Part shown: one piece after another, positions 7,954 to 17,945 of the stretch
Layout: each line of letters begins with the position of its first letter
Position numbering within the stretch: position 1 is the stretch's first letter
NCBI RefSeq assembly: GCF_000621865.1
Contig: NZ_JHXE01000008.1
Location: 124,001-188,000, forward strand
Length of the DNA: 64,000 bases
From: Pseudobutyrivibrio sp. MD2005
GTDB taxonomy: Bacteria; Bacillota; Clostridia; Lachnospirales; Lachnospiraceae
Reading direction: 5' to 3'
Position numbers and translations under genes: made by a program
The notes under the pieces: generated by a model
Databases searched by the model: none
Told to the model about the DNA's origin: nothing
The model's input: the letters and a program-made list of their open reading frames with translations, nothing else

Positions 7954-10216
7954 CTGTCTTCACCCCTTTCAAAATATCTGATGCTTTGCGTAACTTAGGA
8001 TTTAGTTTAATGGTTATCTTATTAATAATTAATCCAAGCACTCCCTCTAGCACAAAATATATTATGGTTACAGCAATCAGAGGGAAAAATGCTTCATAGG
8101 TACGGCTTCGAACAATATCTCCCATTTTGGTCAAATCCTGTACAGCGATATAGCCCACAATGGCAGTTGCCTTAATCAGCCCCACAATCTCACCTTTATA
8201 TGCAGGCAGAACATGAGGTAATGCCTGAGGGAGAATGATTTTGAAAAATGTTCTGCGATTGGAATATCCCAAGGCATAAGCAGCTTCATACTGACCTATG
8301 TCTATTGCGCCTACGCCAATCTTTAAAAGCCCATACACCGAAGCGCCAAAAGACAGGGTAAACCCAATAACTGCAACCGCAATTCCGTTAATGGAAATAT
8401 CACCAAAAACAATATAAAAAAGAATCATCAAAAGGACTACCATAGGCATTCCACGTACCAGCCAAAAACAAAAACGTGTAACTGCGTTGGCTACTGGATT
8501 TCCGTTTCTACAAAGCATCAGTACAGAAAATCCTAATATTGTACCAAGAAGTAAAGATAGAAGTGTTATTACCATTGTGGTTATAACACCATCCACAAAC
8601 AGCTTCCATCGACCTTCTCGGATAAATGTTTTGTTGAAGCTATCTTTAGTAGTATCTATAAATGACCTAACTTCTGATGAAGAAGTCTGAGTGTCAGACG
8701 AAGCCCTGACAATCAATTCAAAGGCAGCAGGATAGTATTCAACAAAATCTACTGCCTGTGCTCTCTCCTCAGTGATAATAATGCTTCCGGCTCCCATATC
8801 AGCTTTGCCAGATTGCACCGCCGCAAGTATTGCCGAAAACTCCATGCCGGTGAACTCCACTTTTACATCCAGCTTTTCAGCCATCATAAGGATTATTTCA
8901 AGATCGAATCCTTTAAGCTCACCATCTCCACCTACATAACTCATGGGCTCAAGTGTATCACATACTGCCACCTTTACTGTGCCATTGGCCCCTTCCCAAT
9001 CCTGCTCAGGGAGGACTTTTACACTTTCATCTGCCCCAGTCCACTTGTACCATGCATTTTCAATATCAGAGGATGAAAGCTTATCGTAAGCATCCTGCCA
9101 TTCATCTCTACGGCTATCCCCCTTTGAAAATGCAATTCCAAATTCGCCATCCTTCAGACTCTGTGGAAACAATACAAGATCCGAATTTCTATTTAGAGCC
9201 AATTGGCCAACTGCGTTATTCATCAAAAAGGCATCAGTTTTATGGGTTTTAAGAGCCTGTATCATATCTGGCGTGCTGTTGAAGAAAGTAAACTCTCCTA
9301 CATCTGGAGCTTTACTCTTAACCAACTCTTCAAATGGTGCCCCAGTGAGCATAGAAACTGTCTTGCCAGACAGCTCAGAAAACTCAGTAAGTTCTGGCTT
9401 GGCAGCATCTGCATCCTTGACCATAATACCAATCTCTTCAATAAAAGTAGGCTGTGAAAAACTGACGACTTCTCTTCTTTCTGGAGTAGCAAACATTGCA
9501 GCAAATACACAGTCCACATCCCCCACCTCTAGAGCTGCAATTAAACCGTCATAATTATATACATTAAACTCGATTGTGGCTCCCAGCCACTGGGCAAATC
9601 TATAAGCAAGCTCAATGTCATAACCTCTAAGCTCTTTTCCAACATAGTAGGTATATGGTTCATAAACACCAGAAGTGCCCACAACCAGATGAATATCAGA
9701 AGTTTCTGGAACGTCAATCTTTGGCATAGTTGTATCACCATTTATTATCCAACGATTTTGCATATCGTCACGTGTACCATCTTCATTTATTTCATCAATA
9801 AACTCATTTATTTTATTCTCTAAATCAGGAATTTCAGTTTTAGGAGATATTGCTGCCGCCATGGTGTAGCTCTCCCCTAAAGTCTCATCCAAAAGCTTAA
9901 CGCCTTGCTGCCCATTCTTGATTGACGTTTCCATTGAAGTTTTGCCGAAAACATAGGCGTCTAATTTGCCCTGGGCAACTGCAGTGTAGCCCGTAATAGG
10001 ATTGCTGTAATATACAATCTGAGCCTGAGGCAGTTTCTGGGCAACCACTTTGTCTTCACCTGTGCTCTCATTCATACCAATGGTGCATTCTGGGCTGTTG
10101 AGCTGTTCAAGTGATGTTATTGTCGAGTCATCCTGCCCTTCGTCTTTCGATTTGCAACCGGCAAACAAAGTAAGCGACAACGCCAGTATGCTGATTATGA
10201 TAAATGTTCTTTTCAT
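7946..10216 (-). CDS. Fused substrate-binding protein / permease of a polar amino acid ABC transporter
   Basis: A 756-residue lipoprotein-permease fusion. The signal peptide ends in the lipobox LFAGC, so the N-terminus is lipid-anchored outside the cell. Then come three modules of the SBP_bac_3 fold: about residues 25-155 (N-terminal part shortened), 170-400 (complete, with GYDIELAYRFAQ) and 410-510 (ending EERAQAVDFVEYYP, apparently shortened). Residues about 530-757 form the HisM/GlnP permease with several membrane spans and the EAA-type loop (EAAYALGYSNRRTFFKI). The ATG at 10216 is preferred to the one three bases earlier because of its spacing to GAGGGG. Works with the downstream ATPase. 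Substrate not determinable. Confidence 0.9.
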   Translation of the reverse strand: MKRTFIIISILALSLTLFAGCKSKDEGQDDSTITSLEQLNSPECTIGMNESTGEDKVVAQKLPQAQIVYYSNPITGYTAVAQGKLDAYVFGKTSMETSIKNGQQGVKLLDETLGESYTMAAAISPKTEIPDLENKINEFIDEINEDGTRDDMQNRWIINGDTTMPKIDVPETSDIHLVVGTSGVYEPYTYYVGKELRGYDIELAYRFAQWLGATIEFNVYNYDGLIAALEVGDVDCVFAAMFATPERREVVSFSQPTFIEEIGIMVKDADAAKPELTEFSELSGKTVSMLTGAPFEELVKSKAPDVGEFTFFNSTPDMIQALKTHKTDAFLMNNAVGQLALNRNSDLVLFPQSLKDGEFGIAFSKGDSRRDEWQDAYDKLSSSDIENAWYKWTGADESVKVLPEQDWEGANGTVKVAVCDTLEPMSYVGGDGELKGFDLEIILMMAEKLDVKVEFTGMEFSAILAAVQSGKADMGAGSIIITEERAQAVDFVEYYPAAFELIVRASSDTQTSSSEVRSFIDTTKDSFNKTFIREGRWKLFVDGVITTMVITLLSLLLGTILGFSVLMLCRNGNPVANAVTRFCFWLVRGMPMVVLLMILFYIVFGDISINGIAVAVIGFTLSFGASVYGLLKIGVGAIDIGQYEAAYALGYSNRRTFFKIILPQALPHVLPAYKGEIVGLIKATAIVGYIAVQDLTKMGDIVRSRTYEAFFPLIAVTIIYFVLEGVLGLIINKITIKLNPKLRKASDILKGVKTDD

Positions 10217-10219
10217 CAT

Positions 10220-10357
10220 ATCCCCTCAGTCCCCCATCACATATATACGTACTGTCTCGTTTATTATCTGACATTTCGCGAGTCCAATGGGCATTTTCAC
10301 ACATTTTTTAGAATTAATTGATATACTTACCATATCTATCAGTATGAGGAGATTACA
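10220..10357. promoter_or_regulatory. Divergent intergenic region
   Basis: Short gap between the minus-strand transporter operon and the plus-strand AAA+ gene. It must hold both promoters. The AT-rich stretch upstream of the AAA+ gene has no clear paired -35/-10, and it lacks the CTTTA direct repeats seen before the two CIS operons. GAGGAGA lies seven bases before the AAA+ start. Confidence 0.3.
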
Positions 10358-12529
10358 ATGTTCACTTCAAAGGATTATTTCGATAATAATAAAGAGAAGA
10401 AGCCTTACAGCAATCCAGCGGAACACCTACATGATTGCATTCAATTGCTTGATTTTTTGATAGATAAAACAGTTTCGTTCATGCTCAATGAACCTACAGA
10501 TGTGTATCTGCCTGGAAGTATTATGTCTGATTCAATGGCCCAGTTTTATTATGAAACTGGCCCTTTAGAGCGCAATAATAGCGTTTGCTCCGATGATTTC
10601 AAGAATGATTTTCAGTTGGCATTGAATCATATAAGAAGCAGAGAAGAAGCTACTGGAATTGAGCTTCCAATTGTAACGCTGCGACAGGAATTTGACCTTA
10701 ATTTTTTTGAGGAGCTTTCCTTACTGCTTTGCATTGGTTATTCACTAAATATTAATCGAAGGAATCTCTATGCCTACATTGCCAATGACGCCGCTCTTAA
10801 TACTCCCACCACTGGTGTGCTATTTTGCATCTATCAGCAGATTGATAAAGATGCAGACATAAGCATGTTGTTTAATCTCACAAATAATATGGGAAAAATG
10901 AATATATTTTTCCTGATTCCCTTTGACAATCAGACCTCTAAAAAGTCTCTTATGGAGATTCCTTTGGCACTTAGAGATGATGTGTTTTCTTATATACTTT
11001 CCCAAGAAAATCCGGCTCAAAGTATTCCCTATACACGGGTATATGAATACGAAAAAACAAACCTTGATATATTTAGCCAGCTGTCTTCCTACGATATTAA
11101 AGACGATGGATTTGTTTATATATCCTCTGAAGAGCCAGAGGATGTGCTTCAGTTTATAAGAGAAAAAAATGATGAGAGTATACTTGTATTAAACAGTGAA
11201 CTATTGCTTTCTGACGCTAAAGGCTATAGACCAAATCATGTGGAAAAGCAGCTAACACACACCATTTCTATGCTGTTATTTAGGCTAAGAACAAGCGATG
11301 ATATTCTTTGCGTAAAAATGCCTTATCCTCTGCATGAATATAGCAGCCTGGTGTTACAAATCATTAATCAGTATTTGCCTAATAAAACTATTTATATTTA
11401 TGGAGCAGATAAATTCCCAATTGAGCTTGTTTCTTCAGTATATAGAATTTCATCCATAGATTTGCCTACAGTAGATTTTGAAGAGCGAGAACGAATCTGG
11501 AATTATTTTCTAAGCAAAGAAGGCATGAAGCTTAATTCCGATATTAATATTTCTGATTTGGCAGATTGCTACGAAATAGCATTTTCTAAAATCCGCTATA
11601 TAGTTACTGCAACTGCTAGAAAAGCTAAATGGAAAGGAGAAACCCAGCTTGATTCCTTTGAGCTAAAGGAACAACTCAGACACATGGGAGAATCTGGATT
11701 TATGTCCCTAGCTGTTTACATTCCTCCTGTTTACTCCATTGATGATTTAGAAATAAATGACACGCAAAAGAATGTCCTTAAGATAGCCTGCAACCGCTTT
11801 AAAATAAAAAATCGTGTAGAGAAAAAGCATGGAATAAAACGAAGCGGTGCTTACGGTAACGGAGTGTCTGTACTTTTGTGTGGGCCACCCGGAACAGGAA
11901 AAACCATGGCAGCTCAAGTAATATCAAAGGAATTGTCTCTGCCACTTTATAGAGTAGATTTGTCACAGCTTATATCAAAATACATTGGTGAAACTCAGAA
12001 GAACATAAACGAGATATTTGATCAGGCAAGAAAGTCCAATGTAATACTATTTTTTGATGAAGCTGATGCTCTTTTTTCAAAGAGAACAGAAGTAAAAGAT
12101 TCAAACGATAAATATGCTAATTCCGAGACAGCCTACCTGCTGCAAAAAATTGAAGGCCATAGCGGTATGAGTATTCTTGCCACAAACCTGTTTTCAAACT
12201 TCGATGCAGCATTTGTCAGACGTTTATCTTATGTCATTCATCTTGAGAAACCTGACGAAGCTACCAGATTGAATTTATGGCAATCAATTCTTCCAGTTAC
12301 GGTTGAACTAGCTAAAGATATAGACTTTAAGTTTTTCGCCAATAAATTTGATTTTTCTGGCAGTGAAATCAAGAGCATTTTATATAGTGCGATGTATATG
12401 GCCGAATCAGAAGGTCGGCCACTAGGTAATAAAGATATCGCCAGAGCAATACAATTAAGGCCAGATAAGCATAGTTCTATTAATATGGCCGCTGAACTTG
12501 GTAAATATTCTGGATTTATGCTTTCTTAG
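10358..12529 (+). CDS. AAA+ ATPase of the CIS-associated type (second copy)
   Basis: A 723-residue cytosolic protein. The last 250 residues hold one clear AAA+ module: Walker A CGPPGTGKT near residue 509, Walker B ILFFDEADALFSKR near 563, and the arginine-finger region AFVRRLSY. The first 450 residues form a long, poorly conserved region that may be a degenerate AAA domain, as in the ATPase at 57640-59991, which it resembles in length and motif order. eCIS clusters always carry such an ATPase (Pvc15/Afp15-like), thought to act in assembly or cargo handling. This copy stands on the opposite strand, directly before a putative cargo gene. Confidence 0.85.
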   Translation: MFTSKDYFDNNKEKKPYSNPAEHLHDCIQLLDFLIDKTVSFMLNEPTDVYLPGSIMSDSMAQFYYETGPLERNNSVCSDDFKNDFQLALNHIRSREEATGIELPIVTLRQEFDLNFFEELSLLLCIGYSLNINRRNLYAYIANDAALNTPTTGVLFCIYQQIDKDADISMLFNLTNNMGKMNIFFLIPFDNQTSKKSLMEIPLALRDDVFSYILSQENPAQSIPYTRVYEYEKTNLDIFSQLSSYDIKDDGFVYISSEEPEDVLQFIREKNDESILVLNSELLLSDAKGYRPNHVEKQLTHTISMLLFRLRTSDDILCVKMPYPLHEYSSLVLQIINQYLPNKTIYIYGADKFPIELVSSVYRISSIDLPTVDFEERERIWNYFLSKEGMKLNSDINISDLADCYEIAFSKIRYIVTATARKAKWKGETQLDSFELKEQLRHMGESGFMSLAVYIPPVYSIDDLEINDTQKNVLKIACNRFKIKNRVEKKHGIKRSGAYGNGVSVLLCGPPGTGKTMAAQVISKELSLPLYRVDLSQLISKYIGETQKNINEIFDQARKSNVILFFDEADALFSKRTEVKDSNDKYANSETAYLLQKIEGHSGMSILATNLFSNFDAAFVRRLSYVIHLEKPDEATRLNLWQSILPVTVELAKDIDFKFFANKFDFSGSEIKSILYSAMYMAESEGRPLGNKDIARAIQLRPDKHSSINMAAELGKYSGFMLS

Positions 12530-12545
12530 CAAATTGGAGGTTTTT

Positions 12546-14396
12546 ATGTCAGATTTTAATAACATACTCGATGAAGTCAATGAAATTGATCCTAATTTAG
12601 GACTAGCCAATTCCAATAATGATATTGATGATGAGACCGATCAGGCTGTGCGCGTAAATACAAACCCTATTCCTGCCACTACAACTGAAGAAGGTGTAGC
12701 CTTAGGCGAAGCTCATCTTAGTATCCAAGCTAAAAAGCAGCAGCTAATTGCGTCTAAAGTAAAACACTGGGGAATCAGCTTTAGCGATAGCAACAAGATG
12801 GCAAGAATAAAAAGGGCTATTCCAGCCCTAGATAATGCCCTAACACAAAATATGCCTACACAGATAGATTCTTTCAACGACGCTCTTAAACATATTAATG
12901 ATTTATACGGTGAAGTTATTGACGCTTGTATCTCTTATGTAGGAAACATAAAAACTCGAGATAGAGGAAAATCAAGAGATGGAAAAACCAGACTTGAGTT
13001 AACTCAGCAGGTTTTAGAGCAGACAAAAAAAGAGGCTGGCGCTTTTCAAGTCTATGCCACTGAATATTTCGCTGAACATGGTGAAGAAGGAAATCCTTGG
13101 ACTTCAGTTCTTTATATGGTACGTGCAAATGATTTGCGTAAGGATTCCGATAGTTTTGAAGAAGCTTCTGGTGGTGGCATTTCTACAGTTTATAGAAGAA
13201 AAGTAAAAGATAATGAAAATGACAAGGCTCCCAATAAAGACAAAAAAAAGGATCCATTCAAAACAACTTATATAAAAGCTGAAGAAAGCCTTGCTTGGAA
13301 AGGAACCTATGATTCTGCTATAGAATTATATTTAAGTAGTGGCGCTCCGAAGGCTAAAGAGATTGTAGATGCATATAAAAAAGCTGAAAAAGGTCTTTGT
13401 AATAATATCAATTATGTGTGGGACTCCGTGGATCGCGCTTTAGATTTAGATCTTAATGAAAAGTTAAATAAATCACACAAGGAATACCTACAATATGAAG
13501 CAGAAAAAAGAGAACAAAATCTTAATCTCGCTATAAATTATTTAAGTACTTATAAAGAAACACAGATTTTCATAAATGAAAATAGAGAAGCAATAAAAGT
13601 CTTTCTCACATACATACATAGAAAAGCTGCAGAATTCAACGTTGCAACAAAATCCGCTGGAATTGCTCCTGGTTCTATAATATCCAATAGAAACGTGTCT
13701 ACCAGCCGCGTTGCAAAAAAGCTTGGCGTCAAAGATGTTGTAGCAGAATCACAAACCATTCTTATGAAAGACAAAAATGGTTCTATGATTAAAGCCAATG
13801 AGATGGAAGACGCTGGAAGCAATAATTTGCATGATACTCTTATGCGAGCCAAGCGCCATAAGTTAGACGTTGTATTTACGCCAAGAGCATTGAAACAGGC
13901 TTGGGAGCTTCAAGTATTAGACCTTATTTGTGGACAGGTAGATCGTCACATAAATAATTATTCTGTAGATGCTGAATTAGATCATAAGCGTTGCCAAATG
14001 ATAGTAAAGAGTGTAAAAGGCTTCGATAACGATATGTCATTTGGTGCGAAAACTTTGTCTGCTATGAATAAGTCGCCACATGTAAAATCTCTTGTTTCCG
14101 ACGGAAAGATTAGCGTACCATATCTATCTAGGAGTTTTTATGAAAACATCATGGCATATACGCCTGAAATGGCGGAGTCTGAGCAACTGGATATCCGAAG
14201 CAAAGAAGAAATTAAGGCACTTCAATCAAGGCTAAAAGATATTCAAGCCCAATTAAAAAAGCTGGTTGACGATAATAAAATTCAATTGTTAGATAATGAC
14301 GCACAGTGGCTTGCAGCTGCACGTAATTATTACGCAAATATAGATACTAATGAAAAATACTATGCAGATTCTTATGTAGTACTAAAACTCAACTAA
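12546..14396 (+). CDS. Putative CIS cargo protein with PI3/4-kinase-like catalytic motifs
   Basis: A 616-residue protein with no signal peptide. Near residues 462-472 it carries GQVDRHINNY, matching the DRHxxN catalytic loop of phosphatidylinositol 3/4-kinase-like and HipA-type kinases; GFDNDMSFG at 492-500 fits the metal-binding DFG/DND element. A Lys in AESQTILMKDKNG upstream could bind ATP. The N-terminal half (about 115-200) includes VIDACISYVGN followed by a charged helix, also found in the proteins at 45549 and 50918, and the protein starts MSD like those two. ATG at 12546 is chosen for its GGAGG site; the upstream frame overlaps the ATPase gene. Kinase activity and export by the CIS are inferences. 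Confidence 0.6.
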   Translation: MSDFNNILDEVNEIDPNLGLANSNNDIDDETDQAVRVNTNPIPATTTEEGVALGEAHLSIQAKKQQLIASKVKHWGISFSDSNKMARIKRAIPALDNALTQNMPTQIDSFNDALKHINDLYGEVIDACISYVGNIKTRDRGKSRDGKTRLELTQQVLEQTKKEAGAFQVYATEYFAEHGEEGNPWTSVLYMVRANDLRKDSDSFEEASGGGISTVYRRKVKDNENDKAPNKDKKKDPFKTTYIKAEESLAWKGTYDSAIELYLSSGAPKAKEIVDAYKKAEKGLCNNINYVWDSVDRALDLDLNEKLNKSHKEYLQYEAEKREQNLNLAINYLSTYKETQIFINENREAIKVFLTYIHRKAAEFNVATKSAGIAPGSIISNRNVSTSRVAKKLGVKDVVAESQTILMKDKNGSMIKANEMEDAGSNNLHDTLMRAKRHKLDVVFTPRALKQAWELQVLDLICGQVDRHINNYSVDAELDHKRCQMIVKSVKGFDNDMSFGAKTLSAMNKSPHVKSLVSDGKISVPYLSRSFYENIMAYTPEMAESEQLDIRSKEEIKALQSRLKDIQAQLKKLVDDNKIQLLDNDAQWLAAARNYYANIDTNEKYYADSYVVLKLN

Positions 14397-14406
14397 TTAA
14401 CAACAT

Positions 14407-14442
14407 AAAAGCCGGTAAGTTCATTAAAACTTACCGGCTTTT
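14407..14442. terminator. Bidirectional terminator between converging units
   Basis: Perfect stem AAAAGCCGGTAAG / CTTACCGGCTTTT with an 10-base loop, flanked by A- and T-runs on both sides. It ends the plus-strand AAA+/cargo pair and the minus-strand structural CIS operon. Confidence 0.9.
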
Positions 14443-14445
14443 AAT

Positions 14446-14742
14446 TTACATATCCGTTGTATCAACTGACTTTTCCTCCACCTCCATACTATCTGTGTGG
14501 AATGTAGCCTGGCTATCGAATACGCTTTGTTTGTTGTTGATAGCATAAGCATCTGCCATAGCGTGAAATATATCACCATTATCAGCATTGAATGAAACTG
14601 GATTAGGACGTGTCATGAATAGCTCATCCACCTGTTCTCCATCATCATTATTCCACTCTTTCAGCTTATCTCGTTCTTCCTTTGCCTGTTCCTCGTCGGT
14701 GATTAGCTGCAGATAAGCTTCCCAATCTGTTCCTCTAATCAT
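14446..14742 (-). CDS. Small acidic protein at the end of the CIS structural operon
   Basis: 98 residues, strongly acidic, with no domain that I recognise. A helical, charged N-terminal part (DEEQAKEERDKLKEW) is followed by a low-complexity acidic tail. It lies 12 bases after the gpI-like baseplate gene and just before the operon terminator, so it is translated with the baseplate genes. It could be a small baseplate or assembly protein; there is no direct sign of function. Confidence 0.6.
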   Translation of the reverse strand: MIRGTDWEAYLQLITDEEQAKEERDKLKEWNNDDGEQVDELFMTRPNPVSFNADNGDIFHAMADAYAINNKQSVFDSQATFHTDSMEVEEKSVDTTDM

Positions 14743-14754
14743 AAAATACTCCCA

Positions 14755-15828
14755 CTACTGAATTATGATATGTCCATCAAGCCTCTTCTTTTCATCGAGA
14801 CTTCCATTCTTTTCATCGTACATTTGAGCATTCATATCAAGATATGTGTAGCCATCCATTGAAGACTTCTTTTCAAGATATACAATGTTTAAATTGGCTC
14901 TAACTGGAATAAACTGTTTTAGAAGATACATGATTTGCATACGCTTATCTTCTGGCACAAAGTTTTCCACAAACATTATGATATCAAATGGAGAATTACC
15001 ATATATATTTTTATCCGCATCCAGATTATCCATCATAGCCTGCTCAACAATTATAGGCTTCTCTTCAAGGACGATCTCACACAGCTTCTCAAGGGCTGCC
15101 CTAGTACCCTTCATTCTGTTAAGGCTATACAAGCTTTTTACTAGTGTTCTTAGCTGATCGTCACTTAAAAAGCTTCCCTCAACGTTTACTCCCATCCAGC
15201 TGGCAAATACAGGTAAAAGCTCTACTGGCGTGGTGTCTATGTCTAAAAGCTTAGGCGCAGCTTCCAACTGCTCCTGAAAATCATTGTAGATAGTTGAAAA
15301 AATAGATAGGTACTTTTTCAAAAATTCATTGTTCTGCTGATATATTTCCGGCAATGTCTGGAAGAAATTATCTCCTGGTAAAAACATTCGTATTTGCGAT
15401 ATGCTACAGTCTTCCGTACCTAGGATCTCAAGATAAATAAAGCAATAACGTCCCACAACATCAAACAATATGGCATCGCTAGTTGCTATATATGCTTTGT
15501 TTTCTACAGAAATAAACACTTTTGCCTTTTCATTCAACGGAATACTGCTATCTAGTAGAAATTCATTCCAGGTGGTTTGTTCGCTCATGTATTTATTGTC
15601 TGTAGCAAAAACATGCACCTTAAATAATACCTCTTCGCTTTTTTCTATTTTCATAGATAATCGGCCCCAAGGCATTTCTGTATCTCCACTGTCTAGCGCA
15701 GAAAAAAACACACCGTGCTCGTAGCAATCTTTGTCTATTTTGATGGTTTCTCCATCCAGGGTAATTCCATAAATAGCAGCTTTTTCAAGGCGGCTCTTAC
15801 GAAATGAATAATTTCTTAAATAGGCCAT
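14755..15828 (-). CDS. Baseplate/tail protein of the P2 gpI family
   Basis: 357 residues. The central segment (VELLPVFASWMGVN followed by LRTLVKSLYSLNRMKGTRAAL, given here in two parts) is typical of phage P2 gpI-like and eCIS Pvc12/13-region tail proteins, which sit at the edge of the baseplate. The N-terminal 150 residues look like a beta-rich domain and the C-terminal end is short, without the long collagen- or fibre-like region of receptor-binding proteins. It starts two bases after the baseplate J-like gene. No tail fibre gene follows, which matters for the way this machine works. Confidence 0.8.
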   Translation of the reverse strand: MAYLRNYSFRKSRLEKAAIYGITLDGETIKIDKDCYEHGVFFSALDSGDTEMPWGRLSMKIEKSEEVLFKVHVFATDNKYMSEQTTWNEFLLDSSIPLNEKAKVFISVENKAYIATSDAILFDVVGRYCFIYLEILGTEDCSISQIRMFLPGDNFFQTLPEIYQQNNEFLKKYLSIFSTIYNDFQEQLEAAPKLLDIDTTPVELLPVFASWMGVNVEGSFLSDDQLRTLVKSLYSLNRMKGTRAALEKLCEIVLEEKPIIVEQAMMDNLDADKNIYGNSPFDIIMFVENFVPEDKRMQIMYLLKQFIPVRANLNIVYLEKKSSMDGYTYLDMNAQMYDEKNGSLDEKKRLDGHIIIQ

Positions 15829-15830
15829 AT

Positions 15831-17918
15831 CTACTCCTCAATGTTTGTTTCTATATCGACAAATAATTCTCCTGGCACAAGTAAAGCATTAGGGTTTGGC
15901 ACTATGTCCATTCCACTTAACTTGGCATGTGCCCTATCTCTAGGGGTAATGCTGAAATCATAAACAAAATCAACGCAATCCAGTTTCTCAATATCATGGA
16001 ACAAATCGTGGAATGATAGGGTTTCGCCAAAGTTTTGATTGCCGTTAACATAGTCTAGAGCTTTAAGCAACAAGTTCTTGATTACTCCATCGCAGTCCTT
16101 ATAATTCTTTTTCACGTAAATTGTGCCATGAACATCTACAGGAACATACACAGGCTGTACCAACGATACTCTTGTTGTAAGCATTCTTCTGCTCTGCAGA
16201 TAATCTGTGATAATTTCTGCGTACAGATTAGATATTCCCTGACAGCCTTTATCTGAATAAGGCATCAAAGTAACATATATATCATTTTTATTCTCTTCTT
16301 TGTAGGCATGGACTTTTTTAATACATAGCTCTGGAATTTCCGCAACCAGTTTCTCGTAATCCCTTTCTCTAACTAATGTATATGGCTTTCTCAAATCACC
16401 TAAGAATCTATTTGATAATTCCTTTACTGTCTCGCCTGCCCTGCCACCTTCACCAGGAGCCGGATTCGTAAATACGATATCACTATCATACCCTTCTGGT
16501 TTGAATTTCTTACCCGCAAGGATATTTCCTTTTTCGCCCTGAGTTACAGCGCAACCACAAATATAGATTGTGGAATTGATATAGTTGCCAGCGTCGTGGA
16601 CAACTATATGTCCAACATTTTCATCAATGCTGTAGTTTAATACGCCCTCACCATTCTTATCTGGCTTTACAAAACTATAAGAAAAGCTATGATCAGGCTC
16701 TTCTGTCTCCACCAAAAGTGAGAAGGACTCCTTTACAACATTTTCAATATTAATATCAAACTCCTGATCATCAAATCCATATAGCTCACCAATTTTATAA
16801 TGGCGCATCATTTTTTCGTTGTAAGCCACTATTTTAATTGAATCATTAGCTGCTGCTATTTGGTTTGAAAATCTAAATATAAATCTTCCATAGCCTACAT
16901 GTTCTACATCGAAAGTTCTTTGGCCACTTTCTATTTCACCTGCTGTGTATTCATAATACTTTCCGTCTTTTTCCTTACAATAGACTCTAAAGTATCCTTC
17001 CTCAAGCAAGTCTAAATATAGCTGTATTTCCTTTTCCTTGGCAAAAGTGAGGCATGTGCTTTCTGTGCTTTTTTGCCATACTTCGAATAAGAATCCATAA
17101 ACACCATTTATTACCGGTACCACATCATAGTTTGATTTCTCGAGTGTACCGCGAATCACATAACCCATCTTGCCATTTTCAAATTTATATTCTTGCATTG
17201 TTCCAGCGTTTTGCTTGATTCGAAGCTCCCCACTGGCAACCATGCCGCCTGTGTAGTCATGAACTGTGATTGGTGCAAATCCCTTATCTGTATAGGCTTC
17301 CCACTTTATTTCTCCAAAAGAATTAACAAACTTTCTATCTACAGTCGGATTGCGCCACTCATTATGAGATTGGCGAATATAGAATATAGCATCTTCCCCT
17401 TGTGCAATAGGATTCTCTATGCAGAAATAGAATTCCATACCCTCTTTTGCATCCTTGCCAAATGGATATCGATCAACTGTCATCTCATCATAAAGAATCA
17501 ATGATAAATCCTCTATTTCTCCAGCCTTGGAGATACTATATAAGCCAATAATTTTGTTGCCACCGATTTCCACCTGACGATTGCACTCGTAGGAAAGATC
17601 TCCCAGAGTAAAACGCTGATTAACAGGGATCAAAAATGGCTCATTTGCATTAAGGGTCTGTAGCAGCACGCGAGCGCATTTATTGTTTTGTCTCCTGAAA
17701 TTCATCATGTTCAGAAGCTTTTCCTGAACCTCAGGTGACACCGATGCAATCTGTCGCTGCTGATTTAACTGAACAGCAAAAAGGTTTTCCAGAATTGTAA
17801 TTCCTGGATCAGAAGGATGAAAATTTGTCCAGTCTTTACAATATAATGGAATCTGCATTTTTGCTCTTTCCATTATGTCGTCATAGCTATCTAGTTTATC
17901 TTCCTGCGTAAAAATCAT
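15831..17918 (-). CDS. Baseplate J-like protein (smaller copy)
   Basis: About 695 residues, baseplate wedge protein of the gpJ/gp6 family. The end of the protein is the most typical part: FTNPAPGEGGRAGETV, then RDYEKLVAEIPELCIKKV, as in phage Mu gp47/P2 gpJ and Pvc11/Pvc12. The first 100 residues include DPGITILENLFAVQLNQQ, also common in such wedge proteins. The ATG at 17918 has GAGAGG seven bases upstream; a TTG five codons earlier is less likely. Together with the 995-residue protein it would form the wedge ring around the hub. Confidence 0.85.
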   Translation of the reverse strand: MIFTQEDKLDSYDDIMERAKMQIPLYCKDWTNFHPSDPGITILENLFAVQLNQQRQIASVSPEVQEKLLNMMNFRRQNNKCARVLLQTLNANEPFLIPVNQRFTLGDLSYECNRQVEIGGNKIIGLYSISKAGEIEDLSLILYDEMTVDRYPFGKDAKEGMEFYFCIENPIAQGEDAIFYIRQSHNEWRNPTVDRKFVNSFGEIKWEAYTDKGFAPITVHDYTGGMVASGELRIKQNAGTMQEYKFENGKMGYVIRGTLEKSNYDVVPVINGVYGFLFEVWQKSTESTCLTFAKEKEIQLYLDLLEEGYFRVYCKEKDGKYYEYTAGEIESGQRTFDVEHVGYGRFIFRFSNQIAAANDSIKIVAYNEKMMRHYKIGELYGFDDQEFDINIENVVKESFSLLVETEEPDHSFSYSFVKPDKNGEGVLNYSIDENVGHIVVHDAGNYINSTIYICGCAVTQGEKGNILAGKKFKPEGYDSDIVFTNPAPGEGGRAGETVKELSNRFLGDLRKPYTLVRERDYEKLVAEIPELCIKKVHAYKEENKNDIYVTLMPYSDKGCQGISNLYAEIITDYLQSRRMLTTRVSLVQPVYVPVDVHGTIYVKKNYKDCDGVIKNLLLKALDYVNGNQNFGETLSFHDLFHDIEKLDCVDFVYDFSITPRDRAHAKLSGMDIVPNPNALLVPGELFVDIETNIEE

Positions 17919-17945
17919 CCCAATACCTCTCAATAACTGTCTTTA

